A program made the position numbers and the translations under genes. 5,259 nt of DNA, taken from the NCBI GenBank assembly GCA_964561495.1, contig CAZLPW010000115.1, positions 1-5,259 of the forward strand, in the 5' to 3' direction. Every line of letters begins with the position of its first letter. The first letter of the stretch is position 1. The DNA is from CAZLPW01 sp964561495. GTDB taxonomy: Bacteria; Fidelibacterota; Marinisomatia; Marinisomatales; UBA1611. Positions 5,204 through 5,259 of the stretch are shown one piece after another. The notes under the pieces were generated by a model that made no database searches, was not told the DNA's origin, and was given only the letters and a program-made list of their open reading frames with translations.

Positions 5204-5259
5204 CTATTTTACAAGCGCCATTTTTTGCAAGTGGCTATTAACCCCTGAGACAACCTGTA
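5204..5259 (-). CDS. 3' end of an upstream T9SS-cargo gene (partial), probable paralogue of the metalloprotease
   Basis: The minus strand from the right edge gives two bases of a codon, then 17 codons reading QVVSGVNSHLQKMALVK, then a TAG stop at 5206-5204. This peptide is the exact C-terminus of the 917-residue protease, with every codon identical, so the gene must end in the same T9SS type A sorting domain. The rest of it lies outside the window: it could be a full tandem copy of the protease or an unrelated exported protein sharing only the tail. It ends 28 nt before the protease start, which suggests one operon. An assembly-loop origin is possible (see findings). Confidence 0.75.
   Translation of the reverse strand, partial: QVVSGVNSHLQKMALVK
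5205..5259 (-). repeat. 55-bp direct repeat, copy at the right edge
   Basis: This copy is identical over all 55 bases to 2423-2477, in the same orientation and the same reading frame, 2782 bp apart. The last base of the window is still within the repeat, so its true length is unknown. Confidence 0.97.

Noticed and set aside
4958..5248. Open frame on the plus strand over the protease start and the edge repeat
   Set aside because: It is antisense to the signal peptide region and to the partial upstream gene, and its low-complexity product shows no family features.

Overview
The window looks like a piece of a bacterial chromosome from the FCB supergroup. Two proteins end in a type IX secretion (T9SS) type A sorting domain with the NYPNPFNP signature. 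That signature is typical of marine and sediment FCB phyla such as Marinimicrobia (SAR406), Ignavibacteria/Calditrichota and relatives. Purine-rich Shine-Dalgarno sites lie before the genes, and most Bacteroidota use such sites rarely, so a non-Bacteroidota FCB lineage is my best guess (Marinimicrobia first). The phylum cannot be settled without a 16S search.

Everything recognisable lies on the minus strand, so transcription runs from the right edge to the left. In that order the window holds: (1) the last 17 codons of a gene that runs off the right edge (5204-5259); (2) a 917-residue secreted M43-type zinc metalloprotease with an eight-repeat VCBS/FG-GAP beta-propeller and a T9SS tail (2422-5175); (3) a 310-residue secreted protein with a cohesin-like beta-sandwich and a T9SS tail (1422-2354); (4) a strong intrinsic terminator (1358-1394); (5) a 357-residue TPR/membrane protein of unknown function (284-1357); (6) an rRNA-type promoter with leader (about 140-260); and (7) the 5' end of a 16S rRNA gene that runs off the left edge (1-139).

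Items 1-3 look like one exported-protein operon, with gaps of 28 and 67 nt and the terminator after the third gene. The protease and the cohesin-like protein should both be exported by the Sec pathway, cross the outer membrane by T9SS and end up on the surface or outside the cell. There the protease would act on peptides, while the second protein would have a binding or structural role. The TPR/membrane protein begins directly against the U-tract of the operon terminator, so its expression may depend on read-through or on an unseen promoter.

The most notable signal is an exact 55-bp repeat. The 3' end of the protease gene (2423-2477) recurs at the right edge (5205-5259) as the 3' end of the next gene upstream. 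This means a tandem paralogue sharing an identical sorting tail, a recent gene conversion, or an assembly-graph loop. I found no CRISPR array, tRNA, insertion sequence or phage gene, and no clear new biological system. No gene-free stretch exceeds 300 bases; the longest, 140-283, is the rRNA promoter and leader region.
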